Positions 9,739-17,776 of a stretch of 64,000 nt of DNA are shown here, one piece after another; the first letter of the stretch is position 1; every line of letters begins with the position of its first letter. Location of the stretch: assembly GCF_026619435.1 (NCBI RefSeq), contig NZ_JAOVZQ010000001.1, positions 2,363,501 through 2,427,500 of the forward strand. Direction: 5' to 3'. The translations under genes were made by a program, and so were the position numbers. This DNA is from Hoeflea ulvae (GTDB lineage: Bacteria > Pseudomonadota > Alphaproteobacteria > Rhizobiales > Rhizobiaceae). Under the pieces are notes generated by a model. It saw nothing but the letters and a program-made list of their open reading frames with translations. It did no database searches and was not told the origin of the DNA.

Positions 9739-10383
9739 ATGTGTAACCTCTACAATCTCACGATAGGACCGCAGGCAATTCTCGAATTCACAAGAGCGGT
9801 TGTGAACGAGGTCGGCAATCTCGAACCTGGGAAAGTGTATCCCGACTATTCGGCACCCATCGTGCGGACAGGCGAGGATGGCAAGCGCGTGCTTGCGCGA
9901 GCGCGCTGGGGCATGCCCACGCCATCGAAGTTTCTTGAGGGCAAGAAGGTCGACAAAGGCGTCACCAATGTGCGCAACGCATCTTCGCCCCATTGGCGGC
10001 GCTGGCTTGGAGTTGAGAGCCGTTGTGTGGTTCCGGCGACAGAGTTTGCTGAGCCGGACCCAGCAAGCAAGGCGGAGGGGGAAAGGACACCCAATGCTTG
10101 GTTCGCCGTCAATGACGATCGACCTCTGTTTGTTTTTGCTGGCATTTGGACCCGCTGGACAAGCGTTCGAAAGCTTAAGGAGGGTGAGATCGAGACGGAT
10201 CTTTATGCCTTCCTCACAATCCAGCCCAATGCCATAGTCGAGCCGGTCCACAAGAAGGCAATGCCGGTGCTTCTCACAACTAGCGAAGAAATCGACATTT
10301 GGCTTTCTGCCCCGTGGGACGAGGCGAAAGAGCTGCAGCGGCCGCTGCCCGAAGATCTGCTGAAGATGGTGGACGAGACCTAG
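9739..10383 (+). CDS. SRAP-domain protein (YedK/HMCES family)
   Basis: 214 residues. ATG at 9739 follows AAAGGAG; with Met removed the next residue is the catalytic Cys2 (MCNLYN), which in this family forms a thiazolidine crosslink with abasic sites in single-stranded DNA. Other family marks are visible: RWGMPTP, NVRNAS, a [12 protein letters not shown] segment with the conserved Glu, and the His in [12 protein letters not shown]. It is island cargo and could protect abasic single-stranded DNA during transfer or replication, which is inference. Confidence 0.93.
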   Translation: MCNLYNLTIGPQAILEFTRAVVNEVGNLEPGKVYPDYSAPIVRTGEDGKRVLARARWGMPTPSKFLEGKKVDKGVTNVRNASSPHWRRWLGVESRCVVPATEFAEPDPASKAEGERTPNAWFAVNDDRPLFVFAGIWTRWTSVRKLKEGEIETDLYAFLTIQPNAIVEPVHKKAMPVLLTTSEEIDIWLSAPWDEAKELQRPLPEDLLKMVDET

Positions 10384-10433
10384 GCAGATCACGGGGCTAC
10401 TTGGTAGGCCCCTCACAAGCGGGGAGGCATGTC

Positions 10434-10616
10434 ATGGCAACGGACATACGGCATAAATTGGCAAAGGTGCAATTCATCCACGGGTCGATCGAGGGGCTAA
10501 TAGGTCTTGCGAAGGCCGAAAAATTCGAGATGCTCGCCTATCTCCTCGAAACGGCGAGGCACGAAAGCGAAACTCTTGAGGCAACGCTGAAAGACGGGCT
10601 TGCCAAGCCTGTATGA
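10434..10616 (+). CDS. Small hypothetical protein
   Basis: 60 residues, helical and charged. ATG at 10434 has a strong GGGGAGGC site. It follows the SRAP gene by 50 bases and its stop overlaps the start of the next gene (ATGA at 10613-10616). The pattern ends in FEMLAYLLETARHESE, which looks like a short helical bundle. I do not recognise a family. It is likely in one transcript with the SRAP gene. Confidence 0.7.
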   Translation: MATDIRHKLAKVQFIHGSIEGLIGLAKAEKFEMLAYLLETARHESETLEATLKDGLAKPV

Positions 10617-10912
10617 ATGGACGATCCAGAGCGCCGGGACGGCAGCTTTGGAGATTCGATGCTGTGTTCACGCCCGAGAAACCCATCATCATTGAAACAT
10701 TCGCCGACCTGCTCGAACATGGCTACCGACTAAACGGCACCTGCCACGGCTTTAGGGTTAACCGCGATGTTGACCTGTCGCGATGCCCCGCGAGAAGAAC
10801 CTACATCAATCAACTCAAATGCCGAGATTGTGGATCATCGGTCATGATCATTTTGAGCAAGACTCAAACAATCTCCGATAACCATAATCCGGCACTGGAT
10901 AAGTGGCGCTAG
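10613..10912 (+). CDS. Hypothetical protein with possible zinc-binding cysteines
   Basis: 99 residues, start overlapping the previous stop by four bases. Cysteines fall in CHGF, CPARR and CRDCGSS (two as C-x2-C), so a small zinc ribbon is plausible. The segment DLLEHGYRLNGTCHGF suggests DNA- or RNA-associated families, but I cannot name one. Being coupled to the SRAP operon it may serve DNA repair or be mere passenger cargo. Confidence 0.6.
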   Translation: MNGRSRAPGRQLWRFDAVFTPEKPIIIETFADLLEHGYRLNGTCHGFRVNRDVDLSRCPARRTYINQLKCRDCGSSVMIILSKTQTISDNHNPALDKWR

Positions 10913-11206
10913 CGACGAGGCAGGGAGTCTATTGATCCTACCTCTCAGCAGGGCGGGGCTGTTTGATGTGTTCGTGGGGTCCCGCTTTACCTTCGCGGGC
11001 CTAACTTCCCCCTGTTTGGCGGTAAGGGGATGAGTTGGGCAAAGCGATGATTCTCGACAACAAATATCCTAAGCCGGAAAATTTGCTAGGAAGTTGAAGA
11101 TGGAAGGTTTCGCCTGAAGGCGGAAGGTGAAGAAAACGGCGGAACCAGTGGTGAAAATTGAGCTGTCGGACTCTCCTTTCGCAAGGCTGAGCCTCTATAT
11201 TCGCCG
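10913..11206. other. Non-coding stretch between converging island operons
   Basis: 294 bases between the end of the SRAP operon and the end of the leftward GHKL operon. I see no gene and no clear T-rich terminator hairpin in it. The base composition is more AT-rich than the core chromosome. Confidence 0.4.
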
Positions 11207-11785
11207 CTATGAAGACGCCGTCGTGATAGTTTTGATGTGAGCTTCGATCCGCGCTTTAGTTTTCGTCCTAAGTTTGCGGAGGCTGACCTTAGCCTTAAGC
11301 AGGGCATCCCTTCGCAAACTATCCTGATTTACAGCATTGGAGGATGCGTTGAAAAATCCTAGAACTTCATCCTCGAGCTCGTTGAACCCGTTCAACCAAT
11401 CGGTATCGTCGGTGAACATGCTCTCATTCGCATCATTTAAGCGGCTCTCAAGTTTGCCAAGCGCGTCAATAGTGGACCGATTGAGGATTTCAATTTCCGG
11501 CTTAAGCTGATCCAACGTTTGCCCTGATCGAGCGATTGACTCGGCTTTGGTCGCCGCAACCTCACAATCGGCGAGGGCTTCTAGCAGAGGAGTCTTAACG
11601 GTACTCCGAAATTCTTCGAGGCGAATTGTTTGAGTGCGGATGGCAAGAGTTGACCGGTTAGCGACTCGACGATTCCGTTCGCTCCACATCAAGGAAATAA
11701 TGGAAATACCCAAAGCCCCCCACAATCGGATTTCATTCCAATTCCAAACGGCTGCCTTGGTTACAACTTCCTGAGTTTCTGCCAT
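11207..11785 (-). CDS. Hypothetical single-pass membrane protein, third gene of GHKL operon
   Basis: 192 residues. A short hydrophobic segment at about residues 20-35 (LWGALGISIISLMW) is followed by positive residues (RNRR), then a long helical, coiled-coil-like C-terminal domain. It starts one base after the stop of the STAS-like gene, so it belongs to the same operon. I know no family. A plausible role is a membrane-anchored partner or effector of the ATPase/STAS pair; this is inference. Confidence 0.75.
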   Translation of the reverse strand: MAETQEVVTKAAVWNWNEIRLWGALGISIISLMWSERNRRVANRSTLAIRTQTIRLEEFRSTVKTPLLEALADCEVAATKAESIARSGQTLDQLKPEIEILNRSTIDALGKLESRLNDANESMFTDDTDWLNGFNELEDEVLGFFNASSNAVNQDSLRRDALLKAKVSLRKLRTKTKARIEAHIKTITTASS

Positions 11786-11786
11786 T

Positions 11787-12128
11787 TTAGGTTTTGAACG
11801 CAGATCCGCGGCGTTCGGTTAGGCTTCTGTCTATCCCTCGAAGGATCTGCTCCATCATTACCGGCTTCGCGATGAAATTGTAATGTCGAAGAAATTCGTC
11901 CTTGGATTTAAAGCGCTTAACACTCTCAGAGAACATACCTTGAAAGAACGAGGCGGCCACTGCGTCGATGTCATCTGGGATGATAACGGACACAACCTCG
12001 CCCTTAGCATCGAGTCGATCGAGGTCGTATTTCTTCCGGGCTTCCACGCCACGTTCATGGCCGGAGATGTTACGAACTGTACCGCCGGCAATCTCTCTGA
12101 AGTCAATCCGTGTTGCTTCAAGAACCAT
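11787..12128 (-). CDS. STAS-like domain protein (DUF4325 type)
   Basis: 113 residues. The pattern is strand, IAGGTVRNISGHERGVEARK near the N terminus, a VIIPDDIDAVAASFFQGMF strand-helix core, then a C-terminal helix. It resembles the STAS-like DUF4325 family, which often accompanies GHKL-type ATPases. STAS proteins commonly act as anti-sigma antagonists or phosphorylation switches with such kinases. Its start lies inside the end of the ATPase gene (11-base overlap), implying coupled translation. The pairing makes a partner-switch likely, but no target sigma factor is visible. Confidence 0.72.
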   Translation of the reverse strand: MVLEATRIDFREIAGGTVRNISGHERGVEARKKYDLDRLDAKGEVVSVIIPDDIDAVAASFFQGMFSESVKRFKSKDEFLRHYNFIAKPVMMEQILRGIDRSLTERRGSAFKT

Positions 12129-13680
12129 CGAACACTCTCCTTAACACATCCGGATCCAACGAAAATCCTATGCTGATCGCCGTGCCTGGCATTTTTGCGT
12201 CAAGATCGAACACATATTCAGGGTCTGGCGGAATGCTAGCTGAATTCTGGCTATTGAACCACTGCACGCGCGGGGGCGGCTTTGCGTCCCCGCTTATCAT
12301 TCCCTTGTTATAAGGTCCTTTAAGCTGGATACAAGACGAACCTGAAATAATCGTTACCTGCGGGGTATGCCTTTGGTCGTTGGTTTGTCCTAGCTCGGTG
12401 ACGAAGTCGAGGATGTCCATTATCCCAAACCCACCTCGATTGGCGGCGTCGGCCTCCTCCACGCAAGTGACGCCGTCCTGCAGAGCCGCCAACGTTCTTA
12501 AAGTATCGTCAGATTGTCTAGCACCTGCTCGTCGCATGGCCGCAATGTAGGCTGCGATTTCGCTCTTCTGGTTCGGGTGCGCGCGCGATAGGCTTTCAGA
12601 GAAGGTATCTCCGATGGAAACTATCCCTATACTGGCCTTATATGTCGGGCCACCGTCGACCTCGCTGCGTTTGGCTAGGAAGCCCGAAACAGACCATGAA
12701 CCGTCACGGCGGTAACCGTCTGAGTGCCGCTCCGCATTCTCAAGCACCTCTCCTAGCAGATTCATCAACTTTTCTCTGCCTGATTCCGTCAATTCCAGCT
12801 CGATCTCTGGACGGCCTAGCCACTCATCGATAGCGCCTACAAATCTGTCTGTCGCGTAGTCGCGCGTGGGTACATCTACGAACGGAGATCGGCTGTCGGT
12901 CCCACCGGCGCGGCGGCGCCTAGAAAGTGGGAATGCCCAAACGTCTTTGAAGTCTGACAGCCCCTTGAAGCCGACACCCAATGCGTACTGAATTCCAATG
13001 GCAGCCAAGACTTTTTGCATTGGCACATTCATCTCGCCGCCTTCAAAGACGGGGATCATCTCCTTCCAGCACTCCACGAGCACCATGAACGGCGCGACGT
13101 CGAGACAGTATTCGTCCTTGAAGTTGATGCGCGCGCCAAGGCACCGAGCTTCAGCCTCCGCTATCTGTCTGAGAGCAGTTAGAGTGGCTCGGGGGTTTTT
13201 TAGGAAACTGAAATCTTCTAAATCGATCTCAGTGCCGACCGATTGAGGATTCCTATTTCTCAGTCTTTGCCAGAAGTTTGGCTTGGTTCGCTCTGGATAA
13301 AGTCCATCGAGTACCACTGAGGTTCGCATCTCACGTAGCAACAAAACCAGATCTGCGGATGTCAATTCGCTACGTTGCGGATTGTATGTCTTATTTTTGC
13401 GAACCACATTCTCAATGGCTCGCTTGACGCCGAGTTTGGATTGTCCCTTTAAACCCTTTACGTTCCAAGATTTTGCAAGCGCGTTACGCCGCTGCTGTGC
13501 TGAATTGCGCAAGACCACGTCCACAGCAGTTTCGTTATGGGTAAGAGCTCTCCGTACGAGCTCGGCAGTGCTGATTGTTCTCAACGCGGATTCACATTTG
13601 CTATTTGAGGCGCGGCGACCGTGAGTCGATGATGGACCGCTAGCCGCGGTTGTATTATCCCTTGTAGGTTGTGACATCAT
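12118..13680 (-). CDS. GHKL-type ATPase (histidine-kinase-like), first gene of operon
   Basis: 520 residues. The C-terminal half has the four GHKL boxes: N box GEVLENAERHSD (310-321), G1-like IVSIGDTFSESL (353-364), G2 GGFGIMDI (416-423) and a last GTAISIGF (499-506). No His phosphoacceptor domain precedes it. The first 290 residues are Arg-rich then helical and match nothing I know. Some GHKL ATPases paired with STAS proteins are anti-sigma kinases like SpoIIAB/RsbW, but this protein is much larger. Codon use is less GC-rich than in the core genome. Confidence 0.8.
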   Translation of the reverse strand: MMSQPTRDNTTAASGPSSTHGRRASNSKCESALRTISTAELVRRALTHNETAVDVVLRNSAQQRRNALAKSWNVKGLKGQSKLGVKRAIENVVRKNKTYNPQRSELTSADLVLLLREMRTSVVLDGLYPERTKPNFWQRLRNRNPQSVGTEIDLEDFSFLKNPRATLTALRQIAEAEARCLGARINFKDEYCLDVAPFMVLVECWKEMIPVFEGGEMNVPMQKVLAAIGIQYALGVGFKGLSDFKDVWAFPLSRRRRAGGTDSRSPFVDVPTRDYATDRFVGAIDEWLGRPEIELELTESGREKLMNLLGEVLENAERHSDGYRRDGSWSVSGFLAKRSEVDGGPTYKASIGIVSIGDTFSESLSRAHPNQKSEIAAYIAAMRRAGARQSDDTLRTLAALQDGVTCVEEADAANRGGFGIMDILDFVTELGQTNDQRHTPQVTIISGSSCIQLKGPYNKGMISGDAKPPPRVQWFNSQNSASIPPDPEYVFDLDAKMPGTAISIGFSLDPDVLRRVFDGS

Positions 13681-13977
13681 AGCCTGTTGTTGGCAACGTG
13701 CACTCCCGGATTGCTGCTGAACATCGCGTGGATTAGGGGGGCGATCAGCATCTATTCTTGGATCTTGAGTGAGATCGACTCCCTGGAGCGTGCCGAGCTT
13801 GTCGCCACATGAGCGGCGCTTTGCAAGCGCGTAAAAAAGTTAGGCAAGAAAGTGGGCCAAGCTGGCGCACATGTTTGATATGCTTGAGTAACCGATAGAC
13901 TCAGCCTTTGGTTGCGTCCACCTTGATCTCTCCCGTCGATTCGCGCACGATTAAGGTAACATAGGAGGACGCGCTTG
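13681..13977. other. Divergent intergenic region
   Basis: 297 bases between the leftward GHKL operon and the rightward 13978 gene. It should contain both promoters, but I see no strong -35/-10 pair and no operator palindrome by eye. No gene fits here. Confidence 0.4.
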
Positions 13978-14388
13978 ATGGCAAGAAAATTTAGAGCATC
14001 GGTTCAGTATAACGACTTCCGCGGGACTGCCGCAGCGGATCGCGGCGACAATAATGACCTGCTTTCACACTTCCGTGACCAAGGTTATGTCAGCGAGAAG
14101 GACGTGCTTGTGGCTATCGAATTCTGGAGTGGCGAAAACCACAGCGGCCCAGTGAAGGAAATGTCCGTGACGCTGACAGTTGCCGACATTCAGAATCACA
14201 CAACGTTGGACGATTTCTTGGCCGATCCAAAGCGACCATCTCTGCGATCAGTCCATGTTGATATGACAAACGACGAGTTTTTTGGGTTTTTCAAGCGCTT
14301 CAATGTCGTACTTACGCATAGCAGATACGAAGATCAGATCGGCGCCAACGAGTACGAGGCGGATGACATTTATCCGAACGACTCGTAG
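13978..14388 (+). CDS. Hypothetical protein, first of an island gene pair
   Basis: 136 residues, soluble, acidic at the C terminus. ATG at 13978 has a perfect AGGAGG site nine bases upstream; the TTG three bases earlier is not needed. The composition (FRGTAAADR, VLVAIEFWSGEN, FFGFFKRFNVVLT) shows no known domain. It is 22 bases upstream of the interrupted gene at 14411, so the two form a pair. The function is unknown. Confidence 0.8.
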   Translation: MARKFRASVQYNDFRGTAAADRGDNNDLLSHFRDQGYVSEKDVLVAIEFWSGENHSGPVKEMSVTLTVADIQNHTTLDDFLADPKRPSLRSVHVDMTNDEFFGFFKRFNVVLTHSRYEDQIGANEYEADDIYPNDS

Positions 14389-14410
14389 CCGCGGCAATGG
14401 AGACAGGTGA

Positions 14411-14841
14411 ATGACGCGAGACGCGTTCGCACAATCTTTCAAGATCGTTGGCCGGATCCTATCAAAGTTAGCTGGAGGTGGACTTCGAAGAATCGATTTG
14501 TGGCCAGTCGATTTGTTTGAAATGGACTATTTAGATGATGGATGGGTGGAACTCGATGAACACTTTTATGACGTGATGACGTGATGACGTGGCTCGAAAA
14601 AGAGGGCGCGATCACCTTTCAGGAGCAGATTGCCGGCACTGCCGGTGAAAGCGGATTTGGTGGCGTACAGCTAACCTCGCTTGGGTTAACGCTTCTAAGT
14701 TCTGACACCGGAGAAGAGCTGCCTGGTGCGACCATTAAAGAAACGCTGTCACGGGACACTTCGTTGGCGCCGACCATCTATACAAAAATTGGCGCCCTGT
14801 TTGGCGGTTTACTTGGTGGTTTTACCAAAACGATATCTTAA
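14411..14841 (+). pseudogene. Gene split by an 8-bp tandem duplication (hypothetical, C-terminal glycine-rich helix)
   Basis: The first frame (ATG at 14411) reads to FYDVMT and stops at 14584. A second frame starts at the overlapping ATG 14584 with MTWLEKEG and runs to 14841. The unit GACGTGAT occurs twice in tandem plus GACGTG at 14570-14591. Removing one 8-base unit joins the frames into one 140-residue protein (FYDVMTWLEKEG). The C terminus has a hydrophobic glycine-zipper-like stretch (IGALFGGLLGGF), suggesting a membrane-inserting tail. It may still be made as two coupled peptides, since the stop and restart overlap. Confidence 0.7.
14570..14591 (+). repeat. 8-bp tandem repeat causing frameshift
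   Basis: GACGTGAT x 2.75. It sits exactly at the break of the 14411-14841 gene. A change of one unit restores or breaks the frame, so the tract could switch expression by slipped-strand events, although 2.75 copies are few for a true phase-variable locus. Confidence 0.85.
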
Positions 14842-14862
14842 GCCGAAACCTTCAGCGGATAA

Positions 14863-14892
14863 GGCCGGTCACTGACCGGCCGCGTTGTCTCT
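14863..14892 (+). terminator. Hairpin after the 14411 gene
   Basis: Stem GGCCGGTC (14863-14870) with GACCGGCC (14874-14881), loop ACT, then GCGTTGTCTCTC. The run after the stem is T-rich but not a clean U-tract. It is a plausible terminator of the 13978-14841 transcript. Confidence 0.45.
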
Positions 14893-14982
14893 CTCTGCGC
14901 GTTCATCCCGCGTCAAAGGAAAGGATGCGCTGAATATGGACGATCATCCTGCGGGTAAAGTGAGATCGCTGTTCACAGCGGC

Positions 14983-15006
14983 AAAGGGCGCGCTTCGTGC
15001 GCGCCC
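14983..15006 (-). terminator. Hairpin after the 15025 gene
   Basis: Stem GGGCGCGC (14986-14993) with GCGCGCCC (14999-15006) and a 5-base loop. Read leftward it ends in CTTT and lies 18 bases past the stop of the 15025 gene. Confidence 0.5.
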
Positions 15007-15024
15007 TCGATGATGGTGGTGGTT

Positions 15025-15315
15025 TCAGTGGCGCGGAGTAGCAACCGGCTGCAACCGCCTAGCCTGATCCGCTGCCCGATCGGCGCAACTCTCAATCAGC
15101 AGCTCGCCAAATCTCGAGGACCGGAGAGCTTCGTGGACCGCTGCCAGGTCTAAGAGGTCAGTGCCAGCCTCGACGAGCTTTTCGGCCATAAGCTTGGCCG
15201 TGAAATCATTGACCGCTGCCCGCATTGTTGGGGTCATGAAGCCATGAATTGCCCGCGGTGAACGCTGGTCGCTTGTCGTCGGATCGGTGGGGGTGATATT
15301 GTTCAAGGAAGCCAT
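15025..15315 (-). CDS. Hypothetical island protein
   Basis: 96 residues from ATG at 15315, which has GGAGAG six bases upstream; longer starts lack a site. It is helical after a Thr/Pro-rich N terminus. No known domain. It stands alone between hairpins and a broken DUF3102 gene, so it may be a free-standing cargo gene. Confidence 0.6.
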   Translation of the reverse strand: MASLNNITPTDPTTSDQRSPRAIHGFMTPTMRAAVNDFTAKLMAEKLVEAGTDLLDLAAVHEALRSSRFGELLIESCADRAADQARRLQPVATPRH

Positions 15316-15448
15316 ACGGCTCTCCATTCGATCGGTTGTGGTCAGAGCCGCCGGCGGGTGCAACCGTCCGGTGGCTCGCTGCTTTCGAAGCAGCGTCGCA
15401 AACTTGCATTAGATGCAGTGAAATATCAAGCCAAAAATCATAACAATA

Positions 15449-15911
15449 TCAATAGGATATAATTCGATTTAACCGAATTTGCTTAGCGACGATATTTGAT
15501 TTAATCGAGTAGTCATGCATCGCATGAGCCAGCGCCTTCGCTCTCTCCAGACCGTCCAGCTTGCGGCGGAGATCCTTGACCGTGGCGGCGCTGACGACCT
15601 CGCCAGCGGCGATCATCGCCTCGATCTGCTCGCGGACTTCCGGCGGGTATTCGGGGCGGCAAGCTCATAGAGAGACTTGCTTTCCAAATCGGCCACGGTG
15701 GCCGATTTCCATCGCCATAGACACGGGAAACTTCCATGAAACGGCGGGCTGTCCTCTCGCTCATATCGAATTCTTTTTCGATCCAGGGCAGAAAGTTCCC
15801 GTGCCCGATCTGCTCTTTCACGGCGAGCAAATTGCGGTCAATTCGATAGTGTCCGGCTGGCCGTTCGCCTACGTCGCTGAAATCGTGAGCAGAAATCAAT
15901 GAGGCGGACAA
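15449..15911 (-). pseudogene. DUF3102-type gene broken by two frameshifts
   Basis: Reading leftward, frame 1 gives the DUF3102-like core (HGNFLPWIEKEFDMSERTAR), then shifts near 15705 to SATVADLESKSLYELAAPN, and again near 15643 to PEVREQIEAMIAAGEVV, ending at TGA 15449-15451. Together these reconstruct one continuous DUF3102-like protein; no single frame does. The N terminus seems cut short as well, since the first frame has only a TTG start and a nearby upstream stop. The family is common on rhizobial mobile elements. A sequencing error at two sites is possible but less likely. Confidence 0.72.
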
Positions 15912-16115
15912 ACTTATGTCCGCCTATTGTCCGCTTCGGTACTTTTCCCTGGATCCATGGGCAAGTCGTGTTATTTCAATGGTGCGCACGATCTTTCACG
16001 GAAATTATGCGCGGATTTGACTGGAAGTATCTGGAAAATTGTAAAATGCCGTGTAGCAACCTCTAGACTCTTTCGGCGGGCTGCATCATCATCAGTGCTT
16101 TCAAGGAATTAGAAT
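15912..16115. other. AT-rich intergenic stretch
   Basis: 204 bases between the broken DUF3102 gene and the proline-rich microprotein gene. Nothing recognisable apart from the AAGGA ribosome site at its right end. Confidence 0.35.
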
Positions 16116-16274
16116 ATGGCAAATAAATCCGGTGATCGTCCGCCAAGCACGCGCCCCTCACAGCCGGTGACAGGTCAGAAGTCGTATACCCCACCTTCGA
16201 GGCAACCCGGCACGACCTACCGACCGAGTGCGCCACCTTCCCAGCCGTCCCCGCCTCCGCCGAAAAAGGGTTAA
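16116..16274 (+). CDS. Proline-rich microprotein
   Basis: 52 residues, about a third proline with many Ser, Thr and Lys, ending PPPPKKG. ATG at 16116 has AAGGA about eight bases upstream. Its stop overlaps the stop of the convergent membrane gene at 16271 (TTAA). Small proline-rich proteins next to membrane-protein genes occur on many islands, but I know no function. The opposite-strand frame here looks like a shadow. Confidence 0.5.
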   Translation: MANKSGDRPPSTRPSQPVTGQKSYTPPSRQPGTTYRPSAPPSQPSPPPPKKG

Positions 16275-16894
16275 CGCTTAGGCGCGTAGCGCAAGTCAAT
16301 TTGTCTTATGCTGGATGCGGGGACAATCGAGTAATTCACCCCCCAGTTGACTTCCCGGACGCTGCTCTGCGGCTTGTGGATTTGGTCATCTTTGACCTTT
16401 TTGTATACGTCGGTCACGCATAATGCGATTGATCCGTCTGCTCCCATTACGACTGGCCCGAATGGAGCATCTGCAAAACTCCCAGTGTCGGCGCACATCA
16501 ATTCTGTTCCATCATCGAGCACTACAAGAGCTTGAGTGACATGATGCTTGGTGTCCCTGAAAAAAGTAGTCAACACGGATGGATCATCGTCTACGTAGGA
16601 TAGGGCCGCTCTCGAGAACGCTTTCCGGATCAAATCTCGAAAAACCTTTCGCCACAGAGCACCGGCTGTAGCAGACGCAAGAAAAGCTGCGAGAACGGCA
16701 AAAACGGTTCCGAAGCGTGGCTGGATGAATAGAAAGGGCATCGTGGCGACCAAGCCGAAAGCGATTGTTATAAACGCGATATCGAGTTGCTTGTGGTGAT
16801 CGCGCAACCCGGCGTTTGCAGCCAAATAGCCGATATAGCCCGCGCCGAATGCCACCTGAAGCTGAAGTGAAGCGGAAAAGAACTCGATTGGCAT
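16271..16894 (-). CDS. Hypothetical membrane protein
   Basis: 207 residues with three membrane segments in the first 90 (about 9-26, 39-58 and 63-83), then a soluble C-terminal domain with short beta strands (VTQALVVLDDGTELMC). The start has an AAAGGAGGG site. It is the last gene of the leftward module, 26 bases after the 16921 gene. It faces the proline-rich ORF tail to tail. The small soluble domain could sense or bind a ligand at the membrane; this is unknown. Confidence 0.75.
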   Translation of the reverse strand: MPIEFFSASLQLQVAFGAGYIGYLAANAGLRDHHKQLDIAFITIAFGLVATMPFLFIQPRFGTVFAVLAAFLASATAGALWRKVFRDLIRKAFSRAALSYVDDDPSVLTTFFRDTKHHVTQALVVLDDGTELMCADTGSFADAPFGPVVMGADGSIALCVTDVYKKVKDDQIHKPQSSVREVNWGVNYSIVPASSIRQIDLRYAPKR

Positions 16895-16920
16895 TGAACC
16901 CTCCTTTGGACGGGATGATC

Positions 16921-17370
16921 TTAACGTCGGTTTTCTAGAACTATCGCTGCTGCAATTGCCTCGGCGTCCCCGCGACCAATTGTAAGTTTGACCATATCAA
17001 CTTCACTTTCAATGTAGGCGACTATTGACGCTTTCGATTTGGCGTCAATACCAACGATGCTACCGGATATCTGCCGAAACGATTTCTCCGACGTCGGCGC
17101 CGCCTCGTCGCGGGGCATAATCATTTCAAGGTCGAGCCGACCGCCCTCGCAATGGTGAATGCGAAGGAAGCCCCTCTTGGCGAGGTCTTGGAGCATGTCG
17201 GGGGCGTGGCGGCTCGATAGCTGCGCAGCCGATGCCAGAGCGATCATGCGGCCACGATACCGGCCACGCGGCCCGGCCATACCAGCGGCGGCGGCAGCCA
17301 GGCGGACTGTAGCTGATGAGATCCGTGCGTCGCCGGCGATATCGGCCAGCCAGTTGATCTGAACGCTCAT
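16921..17370 (-). CDS. Hypothetical protein with probable winged-helix
   Basis: 149 residues from ATG at 17370, which overlaps the stop of the previous gene (ATGA 17367-17370). The middle (MLQDLAKRGFLRIHHCEGGRLDLEM) is typical of the second half of a winged-helix DNA-binding fold. No other domain is recognised. It is probably a regulator or replication-module protein of the island. Confidence 0.68.
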   Translation of the reverse strand: MSVQINWLADIAGDARISSATVRLAAAAAGMAGPRGRYRGRMIALASAAQLSSRHAPDMLQDLAKRGFLRIHHCEGGRLDLEMIMPRDEAAPTSEKSFRQISGSIVGIDAKSKASIVAYIESEVDMVKLTIGRGDAEAIAAAIVLENRR

Positions 17371-17708
17371 GTGGTTGTCTCCGCCAGTAGACAAATTTCA
17401 CCGTCGACAAGCTCGATCAGACGAGCCGATACAAGCTCGGTAATAGCGCGGTTTGTGGCAGCGCGGGATAGGCCCGCGCCGGAGGTCAAATTCAAGCTTC
17501 CCGAAGGGCTATGGGCGCGACCGCCGATTGCTTCGGTGCCAACGAAGATGGCAAGTGTGCGTGCGTCTGGTGACAGATCATTATCGTCAGTCAAAAACAT
17601 CAGCCAATACAGCGCGGTGCGATTGAGCGGTGCGGCTTCGGGCGGACTATCGTCGGGCTGGCGCGCAGCTTCCATTCGCTGAAACTCTGGTGTGCGGTAG
17701 ATGCTCAT
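17367..17708 (-). CDS. Helix-turn-helix protein of the island module
   Basis: 113 residues from ATG at 17708 with an AGGAGAG site. The segment from residue 60 (LTSGAGLSRAATNRAITELVSARLIELVDGE, here in outline) has the winged-helix layout with a DNA-recognition helix AATNRAITEL. It is the upstream partner of the 16921 gene. The longer frame toward 18125 is spurious. Function is likely regulatory. Confidence 0.7.
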   Translation of the reverse strand: MSIYRTPEFQRMEAARQPDDSPPEAAPLNRTALYWLMFLTDDNDLSPDARTLAIFVGTEAIGGRAHSPSGSLNLTSGAGLSRAATNRAITELVSARLIELVDGEICLLAETTT

Positions 17709-17776
17709 TCGCTTAGGCTCTCCTGATCTTGGAAAATGGTTCCGAAATGGCTCAGTTCGGGGATTTATGTTGCGCT

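Noticed and set aside
9427..10416. 329-codon antisense ORF over the SRAP gene
   Set aside because: Shadow of a real gene: no ribosome site, no domain, and the SRAP frame on the other strand is unmistakable.
14581..14841. Independent gene starting at GTG/ATG 14581-14584
   Set aside because: Its start coincides with the 8-bp duplication and the joined frame reads smoothly through it, so it is better seen as the second half of a split gene.
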